From Frankia sp. AgB1.9 (GTDB lineage: Bacteria; Actinomycetota; Actinomycetes; Frankiales; Frankiaceae), in contig NZ_JADWYX010000001.1 of the NCBI RefSeq assembly GCF_016786355.1, forward strand, positions 120,758 to 184,757: DNA of 64,000 nucleotides, in the 5' to 3' direction. Position 1 is the first letter of the stretch, and each line of letters starts with the position of its first letter. Shown here one piece after another: positions 16,202 through 24,473 of the stretch. The notes below the pieces were generated by a model. The model had not been told where the DNA came from. It did no database searches and worked only from the letters and a program-made list of their open reading frames with translations. The translations under genes and the position numbers were made by a program.

Positions 16202-19200
16202 CTACTCGAGGTTATCTTTGTCATGGCGGTAGGAGAATAGATAAACACCGCCGCCTCCCGCAGCGGCGACTGATCGTGCCGTCGGATGCCATGTACAGCT
16301 ATGCAGCGGCTGCGCGACGCGAAGAACGGCAGAGCATTTACGTGATTGTATGTCCCAAATGCGCAACATCCAGTCGGAGCCAGCGGAAGCAAGAAAAAGC
16401 CCGTCTGGAGAAAAGGCGCAGGATCTTACCCAGTCGGTGTGACCCTCCAGAGTATCGATGGCCTCGCCGGTGTCGGCATCCCATATCTGCAGAGTTCCGT
16501 CGGCGCTTGCCGAGGCAAGGATGTGGCCATCGGGGGAAAAGGCGCAGCTTGAAACCCAGTCCGTATGTTTCTCGAGCGTGAACAGGCGCCGATGTGTAAG
16601 GGTATCCCAAATTCGAAGAGAGCCGTCTGCTCCTCCGGAAGCGAGGCGAGTCCCATCGGAGGAGAAGGTGCACGCCCAAGTGCCCCCCGCGTGCCCCTCC
16701 AACGAGGCGTCCGTAGCCCAGGTGTCTGTGGCTCGAACTCGAACCTTTTGATCCGTACCACAGGAGAGAAGAAATCGACCATCTGAAGAGAAGGTCGCGT
16801 TCCAGGTTCCTCCCGCGTGCCCTTCAAGATCGGCGACTATCTCCGCCGTAACAGGATTCCAGACGCGCAGGGCTCCGCTGCTGTATCCGACAGCTAATAG
16901 ACCTCTCGGAGAGAATCCGCACCCCTGCGCGCTGCCGCTAGCCCAGTCGAGCATCCTGAGTCTACGACCGGACTGAACATCCCATATCGATACGATGCCG
17001 GCATCGTCGGTGGATGCGATGGTTTTGCCATCTGGCGAGAATGCACAGCTGCGTGCTGCTGTGGCGATCTTCGCCGAACCGGTCATGATGATCTGGGATG
17101 TCTGGGTTGCCACGTCCCAGATACGCACGGTCTTGTCCGCACTAGCGGACGCCACGGACTGTCCATCTGACGAGAAGGTGCATTGCCGAACGAACCCCTC
17201 GTGCCCCTGCAGGACAGCAACAAGCTCCTGTGAATCGACGCGCCACAAGCGGATCGATTTGTCGTCGCCGGCGGTTGCTAAAAGTTCACCGCCGGGGCCA
17301 AATGTGCAGTCGTTCACAACGCCATTGTGCCCTGTCAAACTACCGGTGAGTTGCCAGGCCGATGTATTCCACAAATTTACGCTGCCGTCACCGCAAGCTG
17401 AAGCGAGACGTTCACCATTGGGCGAGAATGCACACCCCCAGACCGCCGTGGCGTGGTCACCTAGAGCAGCGACGAGGTCGCCGGTTTCGGAATTCCAAAT
17501 ACGAACGTTTCGGTCGGCACCACCCGACGCCAAGAATCGCGAATCTGGCGAGAAGACACATTGGTAGACGCCTCCAGCGTGTCCGCTCAATGGCTCCCTC
17601 GATTCTTCCAAGGAAAAATCCCAGATTCGAACCAGGCCGTCGGATCCCGCCGAGGCGAGATATCGACCGTTAGGTGAGAATGCGCAGCTCCAAACGCCAC
17701 CACGGTGTGCCTGCAGGAAGGTGGGACTCGTGTTCTCCGTGATGTTCCATAGGCGGACCAATCCGTCGCCGCCTGCGAACGCGAGCAACTCGCCATCTGG
17801 CGAGAAGACGCATGTTCTCACTCCGCCTGTGTATCCATCTCTGGCCGCAACCTCCCGGTGGGCCGCCAGATCCCAGAGACGTACCGACCCGTCTTCCCCA
17901 GCAGATGCGAGTAGGCGATCTTTCGAAGAAAAGTCGCAAGCATAGATGCCGCCTGCGTGCCATTCCTGACGGATGGACGGGTCGAACTCCAACCTGTCCG
18001 GCAAAGGCCAGATATTCTCGATCTTGGGATTCGGCAACTGCCTGCTGTAAGATAATACGGCCTGCTCGAGGCCATCTACCGAGGACAGTCGGCTTGCTAG
18101 CGTTGCTCCGAGGCCCGTGGATGGTGTCATTGGATTGAGCAGTGCAGCGTTGGATTTGAGAGATCGACGCAGGGTATTGGCGAGGCCGTTTTGCACAGTG
18201 GCAAGGTCGGCCTCTGCCGGGACAGGCGAACCGAAATGTGCAGTCTTGGCTTCGACCCATTTGAGATCGCAAACCAGTTGCGCCAATTCGTCGATCTGGC
18301 CAGACTCCTTGAGGTGGTAAGAAAGGTGTCGCCAAAAATATTCGGCGCTAGCTGGCAGTTCCCACCACGGGAATGTATCGGTTTCAGGATTAGGTGTTCG
18401 TCTGATGACTTTGCGCGCGGCATCCAAGAGCGCGGCGTTCGCCGTCGCGCGGCGTTCTTGGGATGTGCAGTGCCGGAGGTATGTGCGTACGACGTCATGC
18501 AGGTGGATGGCCGGTGCGCCCGCCTCCCATCGTCCGAAGGCGAGGCTGAGCCGTACTATCTTGGCGCGCAGGCGTTCTGCCTCGATGGCAGTTAGACCAC
18601 CTGTCTCGGCCCAGAGTAGTACCAAAACATCGCGTGGAATGTAGGTATCTTCGCTGAAGATTGCTAAGTCGAGATAGCGCTCGCGCTCCGTTGTGGTTAA
18701 TAGTCGGAGGCTCGCATCGACAGTCGCGGCAACTGCGTGGGCTCTGCTTTCAGGGTCATCTAGATCAAGTGCTGTTGGCCCACTTGTCGTGAGTTCGGTT
18801 ATCGACCATTGGGCGGCGTCGGCAGGTTCGGCGCCGTCCTTGATATATTCAACAAGCGCGCGGTTGACTAGCCCGAGAAGCACCGGCCAGCGCCCAGTCA
18901 AATGTACTAGTTCCTCAACTGATCCGTCTGGCAGGCCGTCGATTCCGGCAATAATGAGGTTGGTCGCCTGGTCGGCCGTCATCGCGTCTACAAGGATTGG
19001 TAGATTCCCTCGGGGCACAACATTGCGATTCCGGGTCGTGATCAGGCGGCGGCATTGCGCGCCACCGATAAGAAACGGCTGAAGCTGTTCGTATGACCAG
19101 ACATCGTCGACTACCAATAGTATTGGGGGGCGGGTATCAAGGAGCTCTCCGAGACGCGCTCCAGCGACGATCGGATCTGATGAGATCATCTGTTCACCCG

Positions 19201-20002
19201 AGAGGATCTCAAACATACTGCCGATTACCGCGGCGAGATCTGCGCCCTTTCGTTGCTCACCTATAGTTGCCCACAGAAGGCCGCCGGGAAATCTCCTCTT
19301 CACCTCGTGGTCTTGACAGATCATAGCAGCCAGAGTGGTCTTTCCGAAGCCTCCGGCGCCCTCCAGGGACGCTGTAATGGCGACGGCTGAGGAGTCGTCC
19401 GCGAGTACTCTTGTCAATACGCTCTGGGCCAATGCGGGTCTTCGAACTAATTGTCCAGGAACTACGGGCGACATCCATGGACGGCGGTCGGTGCCTCCGG
19501 TATCTGAAATCGGCAGAGCGGACTGAGTTACCCGGACCTCATTTAGGGCGTGGAGAATTCCTGCTTCTAGAGCATCTGCATTGGCGAACGTCTGAAGAAT
19601 CACGTTTGAATCGCGGAGTTGCTGGCGAAAGGCTTCAACTCTGTCTCTGTCTCTATCGACAAGACGAGGAGGAAATGGGGCGTCATCGTCTAGAAGGAAG
19701 ATTAACCTGGGGATCCCGGCGGTCGTTGCTGTACTAAACTCTAGTTCTACATAGGAGATCGAGTCGACGGTATCTGGAACGATAGATCCGTACCGAAACC
19801 CGATGATTCCAATAAAGATTTGAGACTTCCGGACGAGTTCTTCACAGTAGCTGGCCGGAGTTCCGTCCCGTGCCGAGAAGTACGCCATATCCACCGGCCT
19901 GTGGCCGGCGCGTAGGATCGCCTCGGAAGCTGCTTGGATGAACGTTCGGTCCTGCGGAAATGAGGCCGTGTCCGAAGCGTGGCTGATGAAAACGTCACTC
20001 AC
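16202..20002 (-). CDS. STAND NTPase: DUF4062 (TIR-like) - NB-ARC - 14 WD40 repeats
   Basis: A 1266-residue protein if started at GTG 20002, where the DUF4062 domain begins (VSDVFISHASDTASF); an in-frame ATG at 20158 adds 52 unconserved residues. Residues 1-155 are DUF4062, a TIR-like Rossmann module (VFISHASDT, GIIGFRYGS, SYVELEF). Residues about 190-480 are an NB-ARC ATPase with Walker A GAGGFGKTT (215-223), Walker B ILLVVDDVW (294-302) and RLITTRNRNV. An alpha-helical region follows. From about 665 to the end are 14 WD40 repeats of about 42 residues, many with GHxxxV..CAFSPDG and a terminal RIWD/RLWN; 14 fits two seven-bladed propellers. The plan resembles Apaf-1 with a TIR-like head. The gene is visibly poorer in G+C than its flanks. 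A role as a ligand-triggered self-destruction sensor (phage defence) is inference. Confidence 0.88.
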   Translation of the reverse strand: MSDVFISHASDTASFPQDRTFIQAASEAILRAGHRPVDMAYFSARDGTPASYCEELVRKSQIFIGIIGFRYGSIVPDTVDSISYVELEFSTATTAGIPRLIFLLDDDAPFPPRLVDRDRDRVEAFRQQLRDSNVILQTFANADALEAGILHALNEVRVTQSALPISDTGGTDRRPWMSPVVPGQLVRRPALAQSVLTRVLADDSSAVAITASLEGAGGFGKTTLAAMICQDHEVKRRFPGGLLWATIGEQRKGADLAAVIGSMFEILSGEQMISSDPIVAGARLGELLDTRPPILLVVDDVWSYEQLQPFLIGGAQCRRLITTRNRNVVPRGNLPILVDAMTADQATNLIIAGIDGLPDGSVEELVHLTGRWPVLLGLVNRALVEYIKDGAEPADAAQWSITELTTSGPTALDLDDPESRAHAVAATVDASLRLLTTTERERYLDLAIFSEDTYIPRDVLVLLWAETGGLTAIEAERLRAKIVRLSLAFGRWEAGAPAIHLHDVVRTYLRHCTSQERRATANAALLDAARKVIRRTPNPETDTFPWWELPASAEYFWRHLSYHLKESGQIDELAQLVCDLKWVEAKTAHFGSPVPAEADLATVQNGLANTLRRSLKSNAALLNPMTPSTGLGATLASRLSSVDGLEQAVLSYSRQLPNPKIENIWPLPDRLEFDPSIRQEWHAGGIYACDFSSKDRLLASAGEDGSVRLWDLAAHREVAARDGYTGGVRTCVFSPDGELLAFAGGDGLVRLWNITENTSPTFLQAHRGGVWSCAFSPNGRYLASAGSDGLVRIWDFSLEESREPLSGHAGGVYQCVFSPDSRFLASGGADRNVRIWNSETGDLVAALGDHATAVWGCAFSPNGERLASACGDGSVNLWNTSAWQLTGSLTGHNGVVNDCTFGPGGELLATAGDDKSIRLWRVDSQELVAVLQGHEGFVRQCTFSSDGQSVASASADKTVRIWDVATQTSQIIMTGSAKIATAARSCAFSPDGKTIASTDDAGIVSIWDVQSGRRLRMLDWASGSAQGCGFSPRGLLAVGYSSGALRVWNPVTAEIVADLEGHAGGTWNATFSSDGRFLLSCGTDQKVRVRATDTWATDASLEGHAGGTWACTFSSDGTRLASGGADGSLRIWDTLTHRRLFTLEKHTDWVSSCAFSPDGHILASASADGTLQIWDADTGEAIDTLEGHTDWVRSCAFSPDGLFLASAGSDWMLRIWDIQSRKCSAVLRVAQPLHSCTWHPTARSVAAAGGGGVYLFSYRHDKDNLE

Positions 20003-20265
20003 ACCAGGCGAGCCTAGTAGGCTCCGTCTCCTCTGGAGGCTGATCGGACCAAGTCGCGGGACGATTCTGAAAATTCCAGGTGAGTCGCCGCCTTTCTGGA
20101 ACCGCTGGCGCGGCCGGCTGCGCCCTGTTCCATCTTCTGGCTGGCATGATTGCGGCAACCGGCGCTCTGGATGGATGTCTCGTCATCCTGCTCGTGTGCA
20201 TCGGCGGCCTAGAAGGCTTGGTCGGGCGAAGCCGTCAAGGATGGGTCAAGTTCGTGGCCTGTGGG

Positions 20266-21591
20266 TCAGGCCGCGAGGCCTGCCTGTCGGAGGAGTCGGT
20301 CGAGCGCGGAGTCGTAGGTGTCGGCGGCCTGACGTAGTGCGGGGGGATCATCGGTGCGGGCGAGGTCGTCGAGGCCGGTGGTGATGACCCTGTGGTGGAG
20401 GCGGGTCAGGAACATCGCGTGGCGTCGGCCGTGGAGGGTGACCTGGTAGCGATGGCTGCCGGGGATGCGTTCGATGATTCCGTGGAGGCGTAGGCGGCGG
20501 AGGTCGTAGCTCATCTGTCCGCTGGTGATGGTGCTCGGGTGGCGGCCGAGCAGTAGCGCGAGGTGCTCGTGCAGGTCTCGGTTGGTGAAACCGTCGGGTA
20601 GCAGGCGGAAGACGAGGATCGCGGTCAGGAGCGCGTCGACGCGGGGGTCGGTGAACCGCATCCCGGCGACGCGCCGGCCGGTGGTGGTGATGACCGGATC
20701 GGTGATCGCTGTCAGTGCGGTGTGGCCGTTGATCGGGTCGTGGCTGATGGTCTGGACGTCGAGGAGACGCCGGTTGGCCTTGAAGCCGACCTGTCGGAGC
20801 GCGGGCAGGTTGATCAGCCGTTTCCCGATGCCGAAGTCACGGGTGTCGTTGATGGTCGTTTCGGTGCGCAGGGCCTGGTTCTCCTTGTGGCACTGCTTGA
20901 TCGTGGCGTGCTTGTAGTCGACGTGCAGGCTCGGGACGACATTCGCGGTAATCACGCGGGTGCGGAACCGGCCCGGGGTGGGCCGTTTCCCGCCGCGGCG
21001 TAATTCCCGGTCGAAGATGAGGCTGACCTGGTCGGGGCGGCCGAGGTCGAGGTTGTCGCGGATGACCTGCTCGAAGAACACCCGCCCGGACAGGGGCCGG
21101 TCGAGGGTGTGGGTCAGGAAGAACGGTCCGAAGTCGGCGTCGACGCAGTAGACGTAGAACTGGTTGACCAGACCGGTCGTCTTCACGATCCACGGGTAGG
21201 TCTTTCCCTCGCGGTCGCGGCGCTTCTCGGTCCGGAACAGCGGGACCTTCTCCTGCGCACGGCCGATGAACAGCACCCGTTCGTCGCCGGTCAACCGGGC
21301 GAGGTGTTCGTGCATCACGTCGTCCTTGCGCTGGCCTCGGGCGAAGTCGACGATCGGGATCTCCCGGTCGGCGGCGAACCGGCGGATCGCGGTGACGAAC
21401 CGGTCCGTGATCGCCCCGAGCGGGGCAGTCGAGGCAACCCGCATCCCGAGCTGGCGGTTCAGATAACCGACGATCCCCTGGGCGAACTGGAGTTGCGGGA
21501 TGTAGACGTTCAGGTACATCCGGTCGATGCACTCGACCTCGAAGCGCACATGGTCAGACAGGACATCGGCGACAGTGCGCGGTAGCGTCAT
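20266..21591 (-). CDS. Conserved protein of unknown function with C-terminal winged-helix-like region
   Basis: A 441-residue soluble protein. I recognise the N-terminal style (TLPRTVADVLSDHVRFEVEC, YLNVYIPQLQ, ARGQRKDDVMHEHLA, FIGRAQEKVPLFRTEKRR, VNQFYVYCVDADFGPFF) as a widespread family annotated only as hypothetical and often found in multiple copies; I know no proven function. The C-terminal 110 residues (DLHEHLALLLGRHPSTITSG, YDLRRLRLHGIIERIPGSHR) look like a winged helix-turn-helix. The gene is rich in G+C, unlike the island it borders, and both flanks hold non-coding scar-like sequence, which suggests a mobile passenger. No terminal inverted repeats were identified. Confidence 0.6.
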   Translation of the reverse strand: MTLPRTVADVLSDHVRFEVECIDRMYLNVYIPQLQFAQGIVGYLNRQLGMRVASTAPLGAITDRFVTAIRRFAADREIPIVDFARGQRKDDVMHEHLARLTGDERVLFIGRAQEKVPLFRTEKRRDREGKTYPWIVKTTGLVNQFYVYCVDADFGPFFLTHTLDRPLSGRVFFEQVIRDNLDLGRPDQVSLIFDRELRRGGKRPTPGRFRTRVITANVVPSLHVDYKHATIKQCHKENQALRTETTINDTRDFGIGKRLINLPALRQVGFKANRRLLDVQTISHDPINGHTALTAITDPVITTTGRRVAGMRFTDPRVDALLTAILVFRLLPDGFTNRDLHEHLALLLGRHPSTITSGQMSYDLRRLRLHGIIERIPGSHRYQVTLHGRRHAMFLTRLHHRVITTGLDDLARTDDPPALRQAADTYDSALDRLLRQAGLAA

Positions 21592-22125
21592 CGTCAGTTC
21601 CGGTCCGGGACGGTCAGCCCTCGGGCCACCGCCGCCGATCAGCGCGGCACCACAACGGGTTCATCGTCAACCCGTCACACCGCCCGGCCGGAGCCCACGA
21701 TCACAGCCAGACCACAGACACATGCCTCGTCGGGCTGGGGCGAAGCCCCGTTAGTGCTACAGCCGTCGTCTTGTGATCAGTTGGGTTGGTTGCCTCGTAG
21801 GCGGTAGTGGTCGCCCGGTCTTGGCATCGACTTGGTGACGACGCCGCTACCAGGTCCGGTCTCCTAGGCGTGGTTCTGGCAGCATTTACGGAGCGACGCT
21901 GATCCAGGAGCAGGGCCTCTGGTCAGGGTTCGCTTCGCGTTGCGAGGCATTGGTATCCCCCCAAGGGGCCTTGTGTCGGGACCAGGTGAGGTGTGTTGGT
22001 CGCTCTGCGGGCCGTACAGCCGTACGGGATTGATTACCTTGAGTAGTTTCTCGTGGCGGGCGCGGGGGTGGCGCAGAACGGGCGTGTGGGGGTGGTGGGC
22101 ACTAGCCTTTCGGGACGTGCTGCCA
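21592..22125. other. 534-base non-coding stretch with possible mobile-element scar
   Basis: No complete gene is seen. On the minus strand, 21782-21865 can be read as a short open frame ending DHYRLRGNQPN and a stop, with no start or length to be a gene; it could be the 3' end of a lost coding sequence. A small GGGGC-GAA-GCCCC hairpin is at 21737-21749 and a CCCCAAGGGG palindrome lies near 21957-21966. The right part precedes the DUF427/TesB gene and must contain its promoter. Confidence 0.35.
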
Positions 22126-23448
22126 GTGACGAACGACGCGGGACCGGACTCGGCGCAGGCGATTGAACACGTTCCGTGTCGATATCGGGCGCGCGCCTGG
22201 TGGGATGGACGGCTGGTCGCCGAGTCGACGGCCGCCGTCCGGGTGAGCGAGCCCGGACGGTCGCCCGAGCTGTACTTCCCGACGGCAGACGTCCGGTTCG
22301 AGCTGGTCGGAGCGGCGGGCGGCCAGGCCGTCTGCCCGGTCAAGGGCACGGCCCGGCTGTGGACGCTCGACGGGAAGTCGCCGGCGCCGCGGCCCGAATG
22401 GCAGGACCCGGAGCAGGCCGGCGGCGACGGGCTGGTCGACGGCCAGGCTGCGGTGTGGAGCTTCACCGAACCGGCGCCCGGCCTGGACTGGCTCGCGGAT
22501 CTGGTCGCCTTCGACCATGACAGGGTGCGCGTCGAGATCGTCGACCTCGTCGCGGGTGAGGACCCCCGCGAGGCGTCAGTGAAGCAGTTCCCGAACTGGG
22601 GCGACGCCGCCGACCTCATCGACATGATGGACCTGCGGATCGTCGGCGAGCGCCGCCAGGTGAGCGCCATCCGGCCGTTCGCGGCCCGGTCGGTCGTCGA
22701 GGCGAGCCAGATCCTCGGCCAGGCGATCGTCGCCGCGATGCGGCACACCGGTGGCCGTCGCGTCGTGTCGGCGCAGCTGGTGATGTACCGGGTCGCCGAC
22801 ACCAGGATTCCCCTTGAGTTCGACCTCGAGGACCTCAGCTCCGGCCGGACGTTCAGCGCGGTGCTGGTGCATGTCAGCCAGGAGGGCAGGCGCCGGGCCA
22901 GCGTCAACATGCTGCTCGACGTCACTGCGGCCGACGTCTTCCGGTACGAGGAGCCGACCCCGCCGGTCGCAGGACCGTACGACGCGGTTCCCTATGACAT
23001 GTCGGTCACCGGCCGTGATCTGCGCGTCGTGGACGCGGCGTACAACAACGACTCGAACGCGCCGGTCGGCCCACCGACCCTCGACGCCTGGGTGAAGTTC
23101 CGCGAGGTACCGGCCGACCCGGCCCTGCACGCCGGCCTGCTCGCCCAGTTCACCGGACACATGTCGCTCGCCGCCGCGATGCGCCCGCACGCCGGCTTCG
23201 GCCAGGACCAGGCCCACCGCACCCTGTCGATGGGCATCAGCGCGATCGGGATAGCGCTGCACGCCGACATCCGGGCCGACCAGTGGATGCGCTACCACCA
23301 CCACTCGACGTTCGTCGGCGACGGGATGGCGCACGCGGAAAACCGGGTCTACACCGAGGCGGGCGTCCTGGTCGCGTCGTTCACCGTTGATGCGACCCTG
23401 CGGGGCCTTGAGGCCAAGTTCCATCACAGCGACAAGACCGCCATCTGA
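22126..23448 (+). CDS. DUF427 - acyl-CoA thioesterase II (TesB-like) fusion
   Basis: A 440-residue two-domain protein. Residues about 10-135 match DUF427 (YRARAWWDGRLVAEST, ELYFPTADVRFELV, VCPVKGTARLWTL, WSFTEP), a small beta-rich domain of unclear function. Residues about 170-440 form a double-hotdog TesB-like thioesterase (FAARSVVEASQILGQAIVAA, HRTLSMGISAIGIALHADI, WMRYHHHSTFVGDGMAHAEN); TesB enzymes hydrolyse acyl-CoA to free acid and CoA. GTG 22126 is taken because homology starts there; the upstream in-frame extension is Trp/Arg-rich and unlike the family. The stop overlaps the next ATG (TGATG), so the two are coupled. Confidence 0.8.
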   Translation: MTNDAGPDSAQAIEHVPCRYRARAWWDGRLVAESTAAVRVSEPGRSPELYFPTADVRFELVGAAGGQAVCPVKGTARLWTLDGKSPAPRPEWQDPEQAGGDGLVDGQAAVWSFTEPAPGLDWLADLVAFDHDRVRVEIVDLVAGEDPREASVKQFPNWGDAADLIDMMDLRIVGERRQVSAIRPFAARSVVEASQILGQAIVAAMRHTGGRRVVSAQLVMYRVADTRIPLEFDLEDLSSGRTFSAVLVHVSQEGRRRASVNMLLDVTAADVFRYEEPTPPVAGPYDAVPYDMSVTGRDLRVVDAAYNNDSNAPVGPPTLDAWVKFREVPADPALHAGLLAQFTGHMSLAAAMRPHAGFGQDQAHRTLSMGISAIGIALHADIRADQWMRYHHHSTFVGDGMAHAENRVYTEAGVLVASFTVDATLRGLEAKFHHSDKTAI

Positions 23449-24329
23449 TGGCGTTCGCGACCGTCGACGGCCTGCGGGTCGCCTACGAGCTGGTCGGCGC
23501 CGAGAACGACGGGCCCTTGTGGGTGATCACGACGGGTGGGCGGTTCACCAAGGAAACCCCCGGGGTGGCCGATCTGGCCGCGGCGCTGGCCGGCGACGGC
23601 GACCGGGCCCTCGTCTGGGACAAGCCCAACTCGGGCGCGTCCGACGTGTGCTTCGCCGGGGCGAGTGAGCCCGAGCTGCATGCCGACACGCTCGCCGGGC
23701 TGCTGACCCACCTCGACCTCGGGCCCGCGGTGCTGACCGGCGCGACCGTCGGCACCCGCGTCTCGCTGCTGACCGCGGCCCGGCACCCCGCGGTGGCCGC
23801 GGGCCTGGCGCTCTGGTGGATCAGCGGTGGCCCGCTGGGCCTCATGCTCCTGGGAAACGTCTACTACACCGCCAGCCTCACGGCGGCCTGGACGCGGGAC
23901 CTGGCCGCCGTCGCCGACCTGCCCGAGTGGGCTGGGACGATCGCGGCCAACCCCGGCAACCGTCAGCGGATCCTCGACACGGACCGGGCCGAGTTCCTGG
24001 AGACCCTGCAGCGCTGGATGACGGCCTACGCCCCCAGGCCGGACGAACGGGTGCCCGGCCTCACCGACGCCGAAGCCCGCGCGGTCACCGTGCCGGCGCT
24101 GATCTTCCGCGGTGGGGCCAGCGACCCGTTCCACCCGAGGGCGACCTCCGAGGCCGTCGCCGACGTACTCCCGAACGCCCGGCTGGTCGAGCCACCGTGG
24201 GGCGACCGCGAGTACCTGGAACGCCAGGCCGAGGCCGCGACCGCCGGCAGCGCCTTCACCCGCTGGCCCCTCCTGGTCCCAACCCTGCGCAAATGGGCCC
24301 AGGAGGCGCTCAGCCAAGAGCACCCCTGA
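23448..24329 (+). CDS. Alpha/beta-hydrolase-fold protein with altered nucleophile
   Basis: A 293-residue alpha/beta hydrolase fold: opening strands (VDGLRVAYELVGAE, LWVITTGG), oxyanion-region DKPNSGAS, the nucleophile elbow, and a cap followed by ALIFRGGASDPFHP with a likely acid Asp. The elbow reads LTGATVGTRVS, so the usual catalytic Ser of GxSxG is Thr, and no His is visible near the C-terminus where the triad His normally lies (VEPPWGDREYLER instead). It may be catalytically altered or a non-hydrolytic binding protein. It overlaps the thioesterase gene by one base (TGATG) and is probably co-translated with it, suggesting a shared acyl or ester substrate (inference). Confidence 0.8.
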   Translation: MAFATVDGLRVAYELVGAENDGPLWVITTGGRFTKETPGVADLAAALAGDGDRALVWDKPNSGASDVCFAGASEPELHADTLAGLLTHLDLGPAVLTGATVGTRVSLLTAARHPAVAAGLALWWISGGPLGLMLLGNVYYTASLTAAWTRDLAAVADLPEWAGTIAANPGNRQRILDTDRAEFLETLQRWMTAYAPRPDERVPGLTDAEARAVTVPALIFRGGASDPFHPRATSEAVADVLPNARLVEPPWGDREYLERQAEAATAGSAFTRWPLLVPTLRKWAQEALSQEHP

Positions 24330-24408
24330 CGACGCAACCCAGCCAAGAACCCGACCCAGATTCCGCTCGTCCCCGGATCTCCGGGCGCCAGGAAATCAAA
24401 CGTTGGGA

Positions 24409-24455
24409 GGGCGCTCAGCGCCCGAGGCAGAGCGTCCCGCGGGCGCTCAGCGCCC
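24409..24455. repeat. Two copies of a GGGCGC-TCA-GCGCCC hairpin between convergent genes
   Basis: GGGCGCTCAGCGCCC occurs at 24409-24423 and again at 24441-24455 between the two convergent hydrolase genes. A near-copy (GGGCGCGCAGCGCCC) is at 63901-63915, also downstream of a gene, and both places share a preceding CAGCCAAGAAnCCGACCC segment. They probably act as bidirectional transcription stops and belong to a dispersed intergenic repeat. Confidence 0.6.
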
Positions 24456-24473
24456 GTTCGGGACGATCGCCCC

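Noticed and set aside
20003..20158. 52-residue N-terminal extension of the DUF4062 STAND protein
   Set aside because: Residues before VSDVFISHASD have no similarity to the domain; the GTG start is preferred although its ribosome site is weak, so this remains uncertain.
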